Shown: one piece after another, positions 29,743 through 39,446 of the stretch
Layout: every line of letters starts with the position of its first letter
How positions within the stretch are numbered: the stretch's first letter is position 1
Assembly: GCA_016192065.1 (NCBI GenBank)
Contig: JACPUX010000041.1
Location: 1-58,403, forward strand
Direction: 5' to 3'
Source of the DNA: Betaproteobacteria bacterium
GTDB lineage: Bacteria > Pseudomonadota > Gammaproteobacteria > Burkholderiales > Casimicrobiaceae
DNA length: 58,403 bases
Notes under the pieces: generated by a model
The model's input: the letters and a program-made list of their open reading frames with translations, nothing else
Database searches by the model: none
What the model was told of the DNA's origin: nothing
Translations under genes and position numbers: made by a program

Positions 29743-32436
29743 ATGTTCCAGAGGAGGTTAGGCATGCGCTCAGTTGTTTTGGCGAGTATCTGTGCGGTTC
29801 TGTTAGCATCTGCATCCTCCCAAGCTACCACTGCCGGGGACGGAGATACCCCTCCACGCGAGTCCGCGTCAACGAATAGAGCTGCGCGACCCGTTGACTG
29901 CGAAGAGCTTGGGTATTCTCCAACACACGGGGTCAAGGTGGAGTGCCCCCCATTTCCAGCCGCCGACATTCGAGAAGACGAAGCTGTCAGCCTGCTCGAA
30001 CTGGTGAATTGGGAGGGCTTGGCAGCCGATGGAAGTTCCCCAAGACTTGGTTTAGCGCTGTCTGGCGGTGGAACGCGGGCAGCAAGCGTCGCGATGGGCG
30101 TGTTGGGCCAGCTCCAGTACAACCGAGTGCTTGAACGCGTTGACGCGATTTCCTCGGTCTCCGGTGGCGGGTACTCGGCCTATTTCTACTTTTCAAGGCT
30201 GGGACTAAGCGATCCACCCCTCCCCACCGACAGGCCTTCCACTCACATGTTCGCCGATATGGTGTGGGCGGCCTATACGAGCGGACTCAAGGGGAAGGAA
30301 AATGAATCGCTTCCAATTAGCAAGGAGTTTCGTGGAAAATGGTCAGATCGGTTTGGGCGTTGCATAAAAGAACCCGACCCAAACGGGCGATGCTCGGATG
30401 ACGAGTGGAGCCGCCTTCATAGGTGCGACTTCTTTGACGCAACTGACGGTTTCTCCAGCAGCGAGAACCTGTGTAAGCCGCTCTTTTCCGGCAAGGATCG
30501 CACAGTTGACCAACTGCATCTATCTTCGTGGCGAGATGTACTTGCAGATTCCGGCGCCATGCCCGAGACGCTTGGTGACACGGATGTTCACCACAAGAGC
30601 CAGTGGCTTTCGGAGCTTGGACTGCTGAGTCTTCTGACAACCATTCCCCACAACATCGCCAATACGCTGTTTGATTGGAGACTGAAATCGTCTCCATCCC
30701 AATTTCGCTACGAAAGTGGAATCCACCGGACGTATGGTGTTAAGCCGTCGCCGCGCGAACGCTTCTGCCTCCCTACGGCAGCGGAAGAAGTGCTCGGTGA
30801 CCAGAAGGCAAAAAGTACGAGGCGCGCGCTAGAAATTCTGTGTATGTATGCGAGCAAGGGCGAGGAGGAACTGAAGGGAAAGGAATTGTCCTATCGGTTT
30901 GAAAGGCTCGAAGACTCGCTCACACACATGGAAGCATACAAACGGTGGCCGCCCTTGCGCTTGTCAGACATCGCAAAGCAGCGAGAGGGTGCCCGGCGAG
31001 CCGGTAGGCATTTCCCTCTCTGGATCATCAACGCGAGTGTGGGCAAAGGAGGGGTCGCGGTTGACCTTGCGACCAACAAAGTGGACTCCTTCTTTGAGCG
31101 GAATTTCGAGTTCACGCCAATGGGTTTCGGGAGTCTTAACGGTGGTTATGTTAGAACGAGTTGGGAGCAAACCATGGCTCCGCATCGCACTGCTCGCCCC
31201 GTTGCACCCCCCTCGTGGCCAATAGACGATGTGCCAGGAGGGCGAGAGGATGGGGTCTCGTCATTCACTGCCCTTTCGGCCGTTGCTGCATCCGCAGCGT
31301 TCCTGGATCCCAATCACCAGTCGTTTGCCAGGCCACTGCGTTTGCTCGCAGGTTCGGCAATGCACCTCACAAATTCAAAGTGGGGACTAGATGTACCGAA
31401 CTATCGTGTTCCAGATTGGCGACGAAAGCTACACGGGCTACTGCCTTTCCCGTTCTATTGGCTGGACGGTTATCCTCGGGGAACAGAGAGTCCGTATTTG
31501 CATCTTAGCGATGGCGGCCACGCCTCGGACAATCTGGGTATATATGCGTTGCTAAGAAGAGGGTTCCGGGAGATCATCGCTGTGGATGCGTCCTTCGATC
31601 GGACGGGGCGGTTGGATGACCTTTGTCATCTGAGGTCGAACCTCTGGCGCTTTCATCGAGTTAGCATGGAGATTGACAACACACAGGAGGTTGGCGATCG
31701 GGAGCCCTTGGAGTCAAATAGTCGTGCGTTTTTGACTCTTGGCGAGGTGTGCGGGAACCGAGATGAGCCGTTTGACTTGGGGACGCAGGTGCGACAAGCC
31801 GCATCGATATTTCTTTGGGAACGCCCTATTTTGAGACTCAAGGTGGTGGGTCTGCATCCGAGGTTCGGCACGAACGGGACAGTGCGCGTCTACTACTTAA
31901 AGATGGCGATTGACATGCGCACCTATTTTCCCGCAGGCAGTCTTGAGCGCACAGATGGCAGGATCCTTGAGGACAGTCTCAGGGCGTGTACTGCGCCTTT
32001 TCGCGTCGCCAGCGATAGTGCAAGCGGCAATCCTGGGCTCTACGCGCACGAATCGGTTAATTTGCAGCCGCCATGCAATATTGCGGTCTTTCAAGCAACG
32101 AATTGGGGGCCGAAGAATCCTAAGGCGGGTTGGACGATTGATGTCGGGCTGTCTGATAATGGTGCGACCGAGGCATGTTGGCGCCCCGCGTTTCCGCAGC
32201 ATGGCACGGAGACTTCCACCCTGAACGGTTCTCGCCGAACCCATTACGCATATCGCGACCTCGGCGCCTATCTGGCCCGTGGCTTAGGATGGAATGCAAC
32301 CGCCCAGAGCGTGACCGTCGCGGACTGGGCGTTAGCTCCATCGCTCTATCGCGCCCGGGGCGTCTGCGAGGGAGGGTATTTCCCAAGAGAGGAGGAGTGC
32401 CAGAGCCACTGGTGTACAAATCCACCTCGCGGGTAG
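29743..32436 (+). CDS. Secreted patatin/cPLA2-like phospholipase
   Basis: The 897-aa protein starts with a signal peptide (SVVLASICAVLLASASSQA; ATG 29764 is an alternative start). The catalytic core has the oxyanion loop LALSGGGTRAASVAMG (G108-G110, R112). The Ser nucleophile is about S140 in ISSVSGGGYSA, which reads S-x-S-G-G as in cytosolic PLA2/lysophospholipase B rather than the classical patatin G-x-S-x-G. The Asp is D590 in HLSDGGHASDNLG. Between these lies a large insertion of about 440 residues. The protein is predicted to be periplasmic or exported. It is immediately downstream of the lipoprotein hydrolase, so both probably act on lipids in the envelope or beyond. Confidence 0.8.
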   Translation: MFQRRLGMRSVVLASICAVLLASASSQATTAGDGDTPPRESASTNRAARPVDCEELGYSPTHGVKVECPPFPAADIREDEAVSLLELVNWEGLAADGSSPRLGLALSGGGTRAASVAMGVLGQLQYNRVLERVDAISSVSGGGYSAYFYFSRLGLSDPPLPTDRPSTHMFADMVWAAYTSGLKGKENESLPISKEFRGKWSDRFGRCIKEPDPNGRCSDDEWSRLHRCDFFDATDGFSSSENLCKPLFSGKDRTVDQLHLSSWRDVLADSGAMPETLGDTDVHHKSQWLSELGLLSLLTTIPHNIANTLFDWRLKSSPSQFRYESGIHRTYGVKPSPRERFCLPTAAEEVLGDQKAKSTRRALEILCMYASKGEEELKGKELSYRFERLEDSLTHMEAYKRWPPLRLSDIAKQREGARRAGRHFPLWIINASVGKGGVAVDLATNKVDSFFERNFEFTPMGFGSLNGGYVRTSWEQTMAPHRTARPVAPPSWPIDDVPGGREDGVSSFTALSAVAASAAFLDPNHQSFARPLRLLAGSAMHLTNSKWGLDVPNYRVPDWRRKLHGLLPFPFYWLDGYPRGTESPYLHLSDGGHASDNLGIYALLRRGFREIIAVDASFDRTGRLDDLCHLRSNLWRFHRVSMEIDNTQEVGDREPLESNSRAFLTLGEVCGNRDEPFDLGTQVRQAASIFLWERPILRLKVVGLHPRFGTNGTVRVYYLKMAIDMRTYFPAGSLERTDGRILEDSLRACTAPFRVASDSASGNPGLYAHESVNLQPPCNIAVFQATNWGPKNPKAGWTIDVGLSDNGATEACWRPAFPQHGTETSTLNGSRRTHYAYRDLGAYLARGLGWNATAQSVTVADWALAPSLYRARGVCEGGYFPREEECQSHWCTNPPRG

Positions 32437-32502
32437 AACAACAAAGGGTTGTTGGCCGAAATTCAGTTGGAGTGGGCGCTGGCTGGATGCGACTCTGTCC
32501 GA

Positions 32503-32967
32503 TCAAGCGGCCTTTGCGCGACCAACGGGTGTGGCGGCGCGTCGCACGGCCCCCTTTCGCGTCGGGCGCGTTGAGTGCGCGGGCTGGTTGAATGAGACAT
32601 TCCAGGGCAGGTGAAAATTGCCGACCCTAAGATGTTGCGCAATCGCCGTGACCTCGGCGCGAACCAAAGGATAGAGTTGATCGTAGAAGTGTGCTGGCAG
32701 CGTGCCCTCCTTCTTTTCCTCAAACGGCACCGCGTCACCAGCCCAGGAAAACACTCCGACCAGCGCTATTTCAACCTTGAAGGCGAAGCGATCGTCGGCC
32801 GAGCTATCGCCTTCCGGAACGCCCGTGAGACCTAGAGTGAGGCGGGCAAGTACTCTCTGACGTTTCGGCTCGTCCCCATGCTCTTTCAGACCAGCGGAGA
32901 AATCGATTGAAATCCTGCCGCCCTGATTTGCGACGAAGTTCGGACCGACTTCACCAAAGATGCGCAC
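32503..32967 (-). CDS. SecB-like protein
   Basis: This is a 154-aa protein, convergent with the patatin gene. It has strand-rich segments (RISIDFSAGL, RVLARLTLGLTG, AFKVEIALVGVFSW) followed by HFYDQLYPLVRAEVTAIAQH and LRVGNFHLPWNVSF. This order matches the SecB/SecB-like fold, including the family's 'LyP.vR..v..l' helix and 'LP..v.F' ending. The start is GTG 32967, since an upstream in-frame stop is nine codons back. A basic tail replaces the acidic tail of true SecB, so this is more likely a SecB-like specialised chaperone than the housekeeping one. This is recognition by pattern, not by alignment. Confidence 0.5.
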   Translation of the reverse strand: MRIFGEVGPNFVANQGGRISIDFSAGLKEHGDEPKRQRVLARLTLGLTGVPEGDSSADDRFAFKVEIALVGVFSWAGDAVPFEEKKEGTLPAHFYDQLYPLVRAEVTAIAQHLRVGNFHLPWNVSFNQPAHSTRPTRKGAVRRAATPVGRAKAA

Positions 32968-33131
32968 GAAGCGACATTGCTCTACCCATGCTCATGCGAA
33001 AACACAATTCAAGGCGAGAGGTGCATAATCCCCCAGGCGGAGCATGATCGACGGCGCGAGGGCTTCTGCGGGGCGGCGTGCGATCAAGCAACCTGACCGA
33101 ACCCAAGCGAACCCAAGGGAGGACGTGTCGA

Positions 33132-33725
33132 ATGTTTCTTCGCAGCAAAACGTCGCGCAATCGTGTTCTTGTGTGGATGTGGCGCGCGCCGACGAGGAGC
33201 TTTGCGTCCGCAATGTTCCTCGCGGCCACGCTCACGGCCTGCTACCCCGGCAGCGACGCGGTCTACGCGCAGCGCCAGGCCGCCGAGCGCCAAGCGGTGG
33301 TCACGCAGAACTTGCGCGCCGCCACGGCGCAAACGCCTCGTGGGACGCCGGTAGAGGGCGAGGCCTTGCGCAAGCTCGTGGTGGAGCGCACCTGGATTTC
33401 GGAGTACGAGCGCTTCCCGGATGGCAGCCCTGGGCCGCATCGAACCTACGATTACTTCCGCGAGGACGGCCAGTTCATTTGGGCGCATAACTGGGTTTAT
33501 GGCGAAGCCAAAGCGATGGCGGGAGATTCCTGGCGAGTTGAAGGGTCTCGCTTGTGCTGGCGCAATCAGCGTATGTGGCAGGAGGCCAAGTGCTACACCG
33601 TGGCACTCGACACCAAAGCTGGAATACAGCTTTACATCGACGCGCCCGGCACGCCCAACCACGGCCTGCTGACCCGCGTCATCAAGCGCAGCGAGGCGGG
33701 CCCGCCCAAGATGACCGGCCGCTGA
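33132..33725 (+). CDS. Putative lipoprotein, unknown function
   Basis: The 197-aa protein has an unusually long basic N-terminal region, then a hydrophobic stretch and lipobox (MFLAATLTACYPGSD, lipidation at the Cys). The mature part has LVVERTWISEYERFPDGSPG, a strand-rich stretch, and GDSWRVEGSRLCWRNQRMWQEAKCYTV. ATG 33132 follows GGGAGG, and a later ATG (in MWRAPTRSFASAMF) would give a more usual signal length. The stop is 4 bp before the histidine kinase start, so they are probably co-transcribed. Confidence 0.6.
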   Translation: MFLRSKTSRNRVLVWMWRAPTRSFASAMFLAATLTACYPGSDAVYAQRQAAERQAVVTQNLRAATAQTPRGTPVEGEALRKLVVERTWISEYERFPDGSPGPHRTYDYFREDGQFIWAHNWVYGEAKAMAGDSWRVEGSRLCWRNQRMWQEAKCYTVALDTKAGIQLYIDAPGTPNHGLLTRVIKRSEAGPPKMTGR

Positions 33726-33729
33726 ATCC

Positions 33730-35541
33730 ATGAGCTTGCGCACGCGTTTGCTGCTCCTGGTGCTGATTGCCACGCTGCTGCCCGCGGTGGTGGGGGTGCT
33801 GCTGGTGTTCGACCTGCGCCGCGCGGAGGTCGAACGGGCCCGACAAGATCTGGCCGCGGCGACCCGGCAGCTCGCGCAGGACCTCACCAACACCATCCGC
33901 AGCACGGCGCAATTGCACTACGGCTTGTCCCGCGCACGCGAGCTCGATCTGCCCGACCGTGCGGCCTGTTCGGCGTTTCTCGCCGACGTGCTGAAGGAAC
34001 ACCCGCAGTACACCGGCATTCTCACCATCCAGCCCGATGGCAAGCTCTTCTGCGACTCGCTGCGCACTGGCCGCGAGCTGCTGCTCACCGATCGGCAGTA
34101 CTTCAAGGATGCGCTCGGGCCAACCGGGCCGCTGGCGGTGGAGCCGGTGTTCGGCCGCCTCACCGGCACCGCGGTCTTGCAAATCGCCTACGCCGCGCGC
34201 GACCAGGCCGGCAAGCCGCGGTTCGTGCTCCTGGCGTCGTTCAACCTGGAGAAATACATGCGCGCGCGCATGACCACCATGCCGCGCGGCGAAAGAGTAG
34301 CCGCGATCGTGGACTCCAAAGGTTTGGTGCTCACCTGGCACCCGGACGGAGACCCGTTGCGCGGCTCATCGATCGCCGGTACGCCGCTTTTTCAATTCGT
34401 GCGCGAATCGCCGGGTGCAGGCATGCGCGACCAGCTCGAAGCGGGTGGGCAGGCCCGCAGTTGGGTGGCGAGCACCTTGCCCGAGTTCCCGCAAGCGGGC
34501 GTGTTTGTGCTGCTCGGCGTTTCCGAGAAGAGCCTGCTGGCCGCCGCCAACCAGAGGCTCGGCCAGGCGTTGGCGCTCTTGAGCGTGGTCTGGCTGCTGG
34601 TGTTCGCAGGCGCCTGGTTATTGGTCGAGTGGGGCTTGCGCCGGCCGGCGACGCGCATCATCGGCGCCGCCGGGCGGTTTGGTGGCGGCGATTACGCGGC
34701 GCGTATCGGCAAGCCCTACCCGCTTGGTGAGCTGGGCAATTTGATGATCGCCCTCGACGACGTTTTCGGTCTGGTGGAAACGCAGCGCGCGGTGATCGAC
34801 AAGCTCAATGCCGACCTCGAACGCAGGGTGGCCGAACGCACCGCCGAACTGGAAACCTCGAATCGGGACCTGGAGAGTTTCTGCTACTCGGTCTCCCACG
34901 ATTTGCGCGCCCCTTTGCGGGCCATGGATGGTTATGCGCTGATCTTCGAGGAAGAGTATGGCGACCGGCTCGACGATGAAGGCCGGCGTCTCCTGGCGGT
35001 GGTGCATGGCGAGGCCCGGCGCATGGGGCAGTTGATCGACGACCTGTTGGCGTTCTCGCGCTGCGGTCGCGGCGCCATGCAAATCGGGGTGGTGGACATG
35101 GCCGCCCTGGTGCGCGAGGCGGTGGCGGAGGTGGCGCAAGGCTATCCGGCGGCCCAGATCGAACTGGGCGCGCTCCCGAACGCCGTGGGCGACCGCGCCC
35201 TCCTGAAGCAAGTGTGGCTCAATCTGATTGGCAACGCGTGCAAATACAGCGCCCTGAGTGACCGACCCCGCATCGAAATCGGCGGCCGCAAGGGCGAGCT
35301 GGAAAACGAGTTCTGGGTGCGCGACAATGGTGCCGGATTCGACATGCGCTATGCCGGCAAGCTCTTTGGCGTGTTCGAGCGCTTGCATGGACCGAGTGAA
35401 TTTCCCGGCACCGGCGTGGGGCTCGCCATCGTGCAGCGTATCGTGTCGCGCCACGGCGGGCGTGTGTGGGCCGAAGGCAAGGTGAACGAGGGTGCCACTT
35501 TCTCCTTCGCCTTGCCGACGAAACAGGAAGAATCGTTATGA
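33730..35541 (+). CDS. Membrane sensor histidine kinase (Cache-type sensor)
   Basis: This is a 603-aa kinase. Transmembrane helices are at about 5-27 and 280-299. The periplasmic region between them (30-275) has a Cache-like pattern ([32 protein letters not shown]). A HAMP-like linker and a coiled coil ([20 protein letters not shown]) lead to the HisKA domain with H390 in [14 protein letters not shown]. The HATPase_c N-box is N502 in LIGNACKYS, with DNGAGF (532-537) and GTGVGLA (560-566). All catalytic motifs are intact. It overlaps the response regulator by ATGA. Confidence 0.93.
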   Translation: MSLRTRLLLLVLIATLLPAVVGVLLVFDLRRAEVERARQDLAAATRQLAQDLTNTIRSTAQLHYGLSRARELDLPDRAACSAFLADVLKEHPQYTGILTIQPDGKLFCDSLRTGRELLLTDRQYFKDALGPTGPLAVEPVFGRLTGTAVLQIAYAARDQAGKPRFVLLASFNLEKYMRARMTTMPRGERVAAIVDSKGLVLTWHPDGDPLRGSSIAGTPLFQFVRESPGAGMRDQLEAGGQARSWVASTLPEFPQAGVFVLLGVSEKSLLAAANQRLGQALALLSVVWLLVFAGAWLLVEWGLRRPATRIIGAAGRFGGGDYAARIGKPYPLGELGNLMIALDDVFGLVETQRAVIDKLNADLERRVAERTAELETSNRDLESFCYSVSHDLRAPLRAMDGYALIFEEEYGDRLDDEGRRLLAVVHGEARRMGQLIDDLLAFSRCGRGAMQIGVVDMAALVREAVAEVAQGYPAAQIELGALPNAVGDRALLKQVWLNLIGNACKYSALSDRPRIEIGGRKGELENEFWVRDNGAGFDMRYAGKLFGVFERLHGPSEFPGTGVGLAIVQRIVSRHGGRVWAEGKVNEGATFSFALPTKQEESL

Positions 35542-35978
35542 GCGACGCAAAGCAAGTGGAGATTCTGCTCGTCGAAGACAATCCGAATGATGCGGAGCTC
35601 ACCCAACGCGCGCTGCGCAAGCATCATCTCGCCAATGCCATGCATTGGGTGAAGGATGGCGCCGAAGCGCTCGAATTCCTGTTTTGCGAGGGCGCCTATG
35701 CCGCGCGTACGCCCAACGCGCCCAAGCTCGTGCTGCTGGATGTACACATGCCTCGCATCGATGGCCTCGAGGTGCTGCGGCGTCTGCGCGCGGACGAGCG
35801 CACGCGCACGCTTCCGGTGGTCATCATGACGTCGTCCAACCAGGATCGCGACGTGATCGAGAGCTATCAGCTCGGCGTCAACAGCTACATCGTCAAGCCG
35901 GTGCGCTTCGAAGCTTTCGTGGAAACCGCCGCCCAGGTCGGCATGTACTGGCTGCTGCTGAACTGCCCGCCGCGCTGA
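35538..35978 (+). CDS. Single-domain CheY-like response regulator
   Basis: The 146-aa receiver domain has the acidic pocket E13-D14, phosphoacceptor D68 ([11 protein letters not shown]), a switch residue in VVIMTSSN, and K120 (IVKP). There is no DNA-binding output domain, so it acts by protein-protein interaction, like Rcp1-type regulators of phytochrome-like kinases. It overlaps the upstream kinase gene, which is very likely its partner. The C-terminus ends LLLNCPPR. Confidence 0.93.
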   Translation: MSDAKQVEILLVEDNPNDAELTQRALRKHHLANAMHWVKDGAEALEFLFCEGAYAARTPNAPKLVLLDVHMPRIDGLEVLRRLRADERTRTLPVVIMTSSNQDRDVIESYQLGVNSYIVKPVRFEAFVETAAQVGMYWLLLNCPPR

Positions 35979-36159
35979 GGCGGGCCACGCGATGGTGGGG
36001 CGACCAAGGGCGTCTGCGGTCAAGCGCCGTGTCTGCCTCCTGGGCCGCTGGCTGCACCGTCAGCCGCCAAAATGTAGAACACGCCGCTTCCCAAACCCGT
36101 AACGGTCTTGTTCAATCGGGGTGTCGTCACAAGTCGCCCCAAACCCACGAGGAGGCACC

Positions 36160-37029
36160 ATGGACCCCACTGCCATCCAAACCTCGGTCGAAGCCTTTGC
36201 CGATTTCCTGCTGCAATACTTCGTGGCGCTTGCGGCGGTCGGCGCCCTGGCGATGGCGCTCATCGAGCTGTGGAAGAAGCTTACCGATTCACGCACCCGC
36301 TTTCATGCCCGCGCGGTATGCCGCTGGATCAACAGCGCCCCCGAGGCCTTTGTCGGTCCCCCCAAGCTGCCGGCGGATGACGTGGGCAAAGCCTCGGCCC
36401 AAGGAGCCTACCGCGAACTCATTCACCTCACGACCGGCAGCGGGCTTCCCGCCGAGTCCGATCGCATCGGCGGATTACTAACGCGTGATGGCGAAATGGC
36501 TGGATTCTGGCGCTTTGAGCGCCATGCCGAGCATGCCCTCTTCGCTCTGGAGCTGGGGCAGATGATGGGCCACCTGCAAGATGCTGCCGAGATCGCGCTC
36601 AACAACCCCACGCGCTACCCCGGCCTCTATCTTTTCATGGTGCATGGGGCGCGGCGCGAGGACGTGCAGGATTGGTACGAGCAGGCCGACTCGCCGCCGC
36701 AGGTCGCGGACCGCACCAGTCGCCCCGAGGCCAAGGCGAGGGCCGATCTGTACGCGCGTTTGCGTCAAGTGGTGAAGCGCAAACTCGATGCTTTCCAGCT
36801 CTTCCAGGGCGACATCTGGGTGAACCGAAACCAGTTGGCGGCGAACCTCCTGGGCGCTTTGGTGTTGTTCGCGGCGCTCTGTTGGGTGCATTACGGACCG
36901 GGGTCGCCAACGCCACTGCGCGCCGGCGATCTGGTTTTGTACATCGTGATTTCGCTCCTGGGCGGCATGCTCGCACCGATCGCCAAAGACCTCGTGGTGG
37001 CCTTGCGCAAGGTGCGCCAAGGTGGGTAG
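36160..37029 (+). CDS. Membrane protein, unknown, paired with a hydrolase
   Basis: The 289-aa protein has an N-terminal helix (about residues 15-36, LQYFVALAAVGALAMALIEL) and two C-terminal helices (LAANLLGALVLFAALCWVHYG and LVLYIVISLLGGMLAPIA). A cytoplasmic middle domain (about 40-215) lies between them and includes HAEHALFALELGQMMGHLQDAA. ATG 36160 has GGAGG seven bases upstream, which decides it over ATG 36121. It overlaps the downstream hydrolase by 8 bp. I do not recognise the family. Confidence 0.65.
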   Translation: MDPTAIQTSVEAFADFLLQYFVALAAVGALAMALIELWKKLTDSRTRFHARAVCRWINSAPEAFVGPPKLPADDVGKASAQGAYRELIHLTTGSGLPAESDRIGGLLTRDGEMAGFWRFERHAEHALFALELGQMMGHLQDAAEIALNNPTRYPGLYLFMVHGARREDVQDWYEQADSPPQVADRTSRPEAKARADLYARLRQVVKRKLDAFQLFQGDIWVNRNQLAANLLGALVLFAALCWVHYGPGSPTPLRAGDLVLYIVISLLGGMLAPIAKDLVVALRKVRQGG

Positions 37030-37984
37030 CTACTCCGGCGAGCCCGAGGCTTACGCGCCCGCGCTGCAATTCAATCTGCGGATGCAGCCCGAGGGCGGGG
37101 CGCTTCGCCGGCCAGGGGAGCTGAAGGGTTCGCTCGAAGCCCAGGCGCGGCGCGAGTGCCTGGTGATGCTGCACGGCTACAACAATCATCGTGGCGATGC
37201 CGGCAAAGCCTACCTCGGCTTTCGCGACCGCCAGTGCGCGCAATATCATGAGGTGGACCACGCCAAGCTCAATGCACGCCTGGGCGATGGCTTCTGGCCC
37301 GGCGATGCGAAGTGGCCGGGGCCCATCGATTGGGTCGATTTTCTGTTCTATCCTGCCGCCGTGGGCGTGGCGTGCGAGGCGGCGCCGCTCTTGGCCGAAC
37401 TCCTGTGGAGCCTCCCCAATCTCGAAGCCGTTGACTTCATCGCGCACTCCCTGGGGTGCCGCCTGGCGCTGGAGACTTTACAGCTCATCAATGCGCGTGG
37501 TTTTCCGCGGGTCAACCGGGTGTGTCTGATGGCTGCGGCGGTGCCAGTGGAAATGGTGGAACGCGACGGTCATTTCGAAGCCTTGCTGTGGGACCTGCAA
37601 GCGGCCCGCACGCTTGTTCATGTGTTGCATTCGAAAGCCGATCTGGTCCTGATGCTGGCCTTTCCGCCCGGGCAAGCCCTGGCGGGCGAGCCGAGCACTC
37701 GTGCTCTGGGCCGCCACGGCCCGTCGCCCGACACGCCCGGGCAGGGTGGCACGGTCACCGATACGCAGATCCCGGGCGCCAAGCATTCCTACTACTGGGG
37801 CCAGGAATATCCAAGGGACGATCAAGGTGCGCAAGCCGTGGCGCAGGCGGCCAGGGAAACCGGACGCTTCCTGAAAATCGGCGCGGCGCCGCGCGAATTT
37901 GCTACGCGTACCGTGGGCGAATGGCGCAACTTCGAACCCGCCCGAGTGATCGGCGAGGATTGGGCGGAGCAGGCGTATGCCTGA
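37022..37984 (+). CDS. Alpha/beta-hydrolase
   Basis: The 320-aa protein has the hydrolase oxyanion motif LVMLHGYNNHRGDAGK, a substrate-cap region, and the nucleophile elbow FIAHSLGCRLALE with Ser143. VHVLHSKADLVL fits the Asp-bearing strand, and GAKHSYYWG may carry the catalytic His. It shares the DUF900-like character of the hydrolase at 28750 but has no export signal. GTG 37022 overlaps the end of the membrane protein gene, and a membrane-associated complex with that protein is plausible. Confidence 0.7.
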   Translation: MGSYSGEPEAYAPALQFNLRMQPEGGALRRPGELKGSLEAQARRECLVMLHGYNNHRGDAGKAYLGFRDRQCAQYHEVDHAKLNARLGDGFWPGDAKWPGPIDWVDFLFYPAAVGVACEAAPLLAELLWSLPNLEAVDFIAHSLGCRLALETLQLINARGFPRVNRVCLMAAAVPVEMVERDGHFEALLWDLQAARTLVHVLHSKADLVLMLAFPPGQALAGEPSTRALGRHGPSPDTPGQGGTVTDTQIPGAKHSYYWGQEYPRDDQGAQAVAQAARETGRFLKIGAAPREFATRTVGEWRNFEPARVIGEDWAEQAYA

Positions 37985-38113
37985 GCAATTGGCGCCGTGC
38001 CCGCTTGGCCCTGGCGGAGCACCACCGAGCTTGCCGCGCGGTGCTCAGCGCAAGCTTGCCCGCGCGCCCAAGGCGGCCTACGATGCCTGTGTTCGAGTGA
38101 GCGGAAGAACGCG

Positions 38114-38605
38114 ATGCGGCGACAACTATGGACCCTGGCATTCGCCTTGGCTCTCTGGCCGGGGGCGAGTGCGGCCACCGAAGACGCCTGCCTCGGCCTG
38201 ACGGTTCCTGAAGCCGCAGCCCTGCTGGGCGTTCCGGCTGACGGTCTCAAGGCCCAGCGCAAGCAGCTGCATCGAGGTCTTTGGCAATGTAGTTTTTCCG
38301 GCTCGGACCCGGCGCGCATGCTGGCCTATAGTGTGGAGCGCGCGCCCGACGAAAAGACCGCCAAGCGGGATCTGCAGCGCTATCGCGAGGGTCTCGAAAC
38401 CGCGGCGGAGACTGTGCCGTTTCGTGGCAAATTGCCCAAGGGCGCCTACAGCGAAGTCACCGACATCGGCGACGAAAACGTCTGGACCGACATCAACAGC
38501 ACCTTTACTTTTCGTCGCCAGGCGCTGACGGTGCAAGTGCAATCGCCCGCGGACAAACTCGCGAAAATCAAGGCCGGGCAGCGTCTCGCGTCAAAGTTGC
38601 CCTGA
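38114..38605 (+). CDS. Periplasmic protein, unknown function
   Basis: The 163-aa protein has a signal peptide (LWTLAFALALWPGASA, cleavage before ATEDACLG). A mature domain of about 140 residues follows, with ACLGLTVPEAAALLGVPADGLK, LWQCSFSGSDPARMLAYSVERAPD, and a helical segment ending YREGLETAAE. The last part, FTFRRQALTVQVQSPADKLAKIKAGQRLASKLP, looks like strand plus amphipathic helix. The two Cys residues may form a disulfide. No family is recognised. Confidence 0.6.
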   Translation: MRRQLWTLAFALALWPGASAATEDACLGLTVPEAAALLGVPADGLKAQRKQLHRGLWQCSFSGSDPARMLAYSVERAPDEKTAKRDLQRYREGLETAAETVPFRGKLPKGAYSEVTDIGDENVWTDINSTFTFRRQALTVQVQSPADKLAKIKAGQRLASKLP

Positions 38606-38843
38606 TCCGGGCACACCAGGCCGCTGCCGTGCAGGGCGCCGCCGCTCCGCGCGAATTCGAAGCGCGGCCACGCTCCCTGGGCGGAAACGGACGTAGCGGC
38701 AACTTACGTTTCCTCGGCGCCTCGCGCGGGGCATCGGCAAACCGCCTCACGATGTCGACTCAAGTCCTTAGCTCAATTCGAAGCGCCAAGGCCGATGCAA
38801 TTGGGTCTTGAATATGGCGTGGCAGACTTGCAGAATTATCCAC

Positions 38844-38872
38844 TTGTCATATTGGCCGGATTGGCATCTAAT
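38844..38872 (+). promoter_or_regulatory. Strong sigma-70-type promoter
   Basis: TTGTCA (38844-38849), then a 17-nt spacer, then TCTAAT (38867-38872), reading toward the peptide gene at 39447. Spacing is ideal and each box is one or two mismatches from consensus. An AT-richer patch surrounds it in otherwise GC-rich DNA. The predicted start near 38879 gives a leader of about 570 nt. Confidence 0.6.
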
Positions 38873-39372
38873 CTCCGTCAGCACACGCAAGTAAAGCGAC
38901 GTTCAGCACCTGAGTGAATCGTGAGTTGCGTTGGCTGGGACGACACCGCGTCGATCCGGGGACGGCTTCGGCGCGTTCCGAATAGCGGGCGCGCATCGAC
39001 CTTTTGAGGCAAGCCCTCGCCATTGGCGAGTGGGGCCAGCCGGGCATGATCTCGAGGCAATTCGCCACCAGATCGCCGCGGTGCGCGGCCCTCGCACCGA
39101 CAAAAACAGCCGGCCGATCGAGCGCGGCGCGGAAGGCAGCACGCTTGGGGAGAATTACGTGGAGGATGCCCCCGGAAGGGCCTGAGAGGACCCAGCACGG
39201 CGGTGCCGGACGCAGTCAAGCCGCGTCGTGTCCGGTTGGCCCAACCACCTTTACCGCGAGCGGCCGGCCGCTGGCCCAAGGCGACCAGGAGTCCCAACAA
39301 GCCCCGTGCCGATCGCGCACCCGCGCCAAGGCGCGGCCCACCCTACCGGCAGACCGGAAGGAGGTGAGTGCC
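38873..39372 (+). other. Long untranslated leader or unannotated RNA region
   Basis: The ~840-bp gap 38606-39446 has no credible long ORF. Its downstream part lies between the promoter above and the Shine-Dalgarno at 39358. It is GC-rich with many short inverted repeats (for example around 39230-39280 and GCGCCAAGGCGC near 39330). It could be a structured 5' leader or a separate small RNA. Nothing identifies a known riboswitch. Confidence 0.3.
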
Positions 39373-39381
39373 ATGACCTAG
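39358..39381 (+). promoter_or_regulatory. Perfect Shine-Dalgarno followed by a two-codon ORF
   Basis: AAGGAGGTGA (39358-39367) pairs fully with the 16S rRNA 3' end and is followed at 5 nt spacing by ATG ACC TAG (39373-39381). Past the TAG the same frame stays open for 22 more codons and ends in a TGA (39448-39450) that overlaps the ATG of the next gene in an ATGA junction. It is either a minimal regulatory ORF coupled to the next gene, or a small gene interrupted by a nonsense codon. Confidence 0.55.
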
Positions 39382-39446
39382 CAACCCAAGAACGAAGCGT
39401 CACCGATCGCGTCAAGCAAACAACCCATTTTTTCTGAAGGAGAAGC

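Noticed and set aside
39004..39381. 125-residue ORF ending at the TAG of the minimal ORF
   Set aside because: Arginine/serine/proline-rich composition without protein-like pattern; treated as leader shadow.
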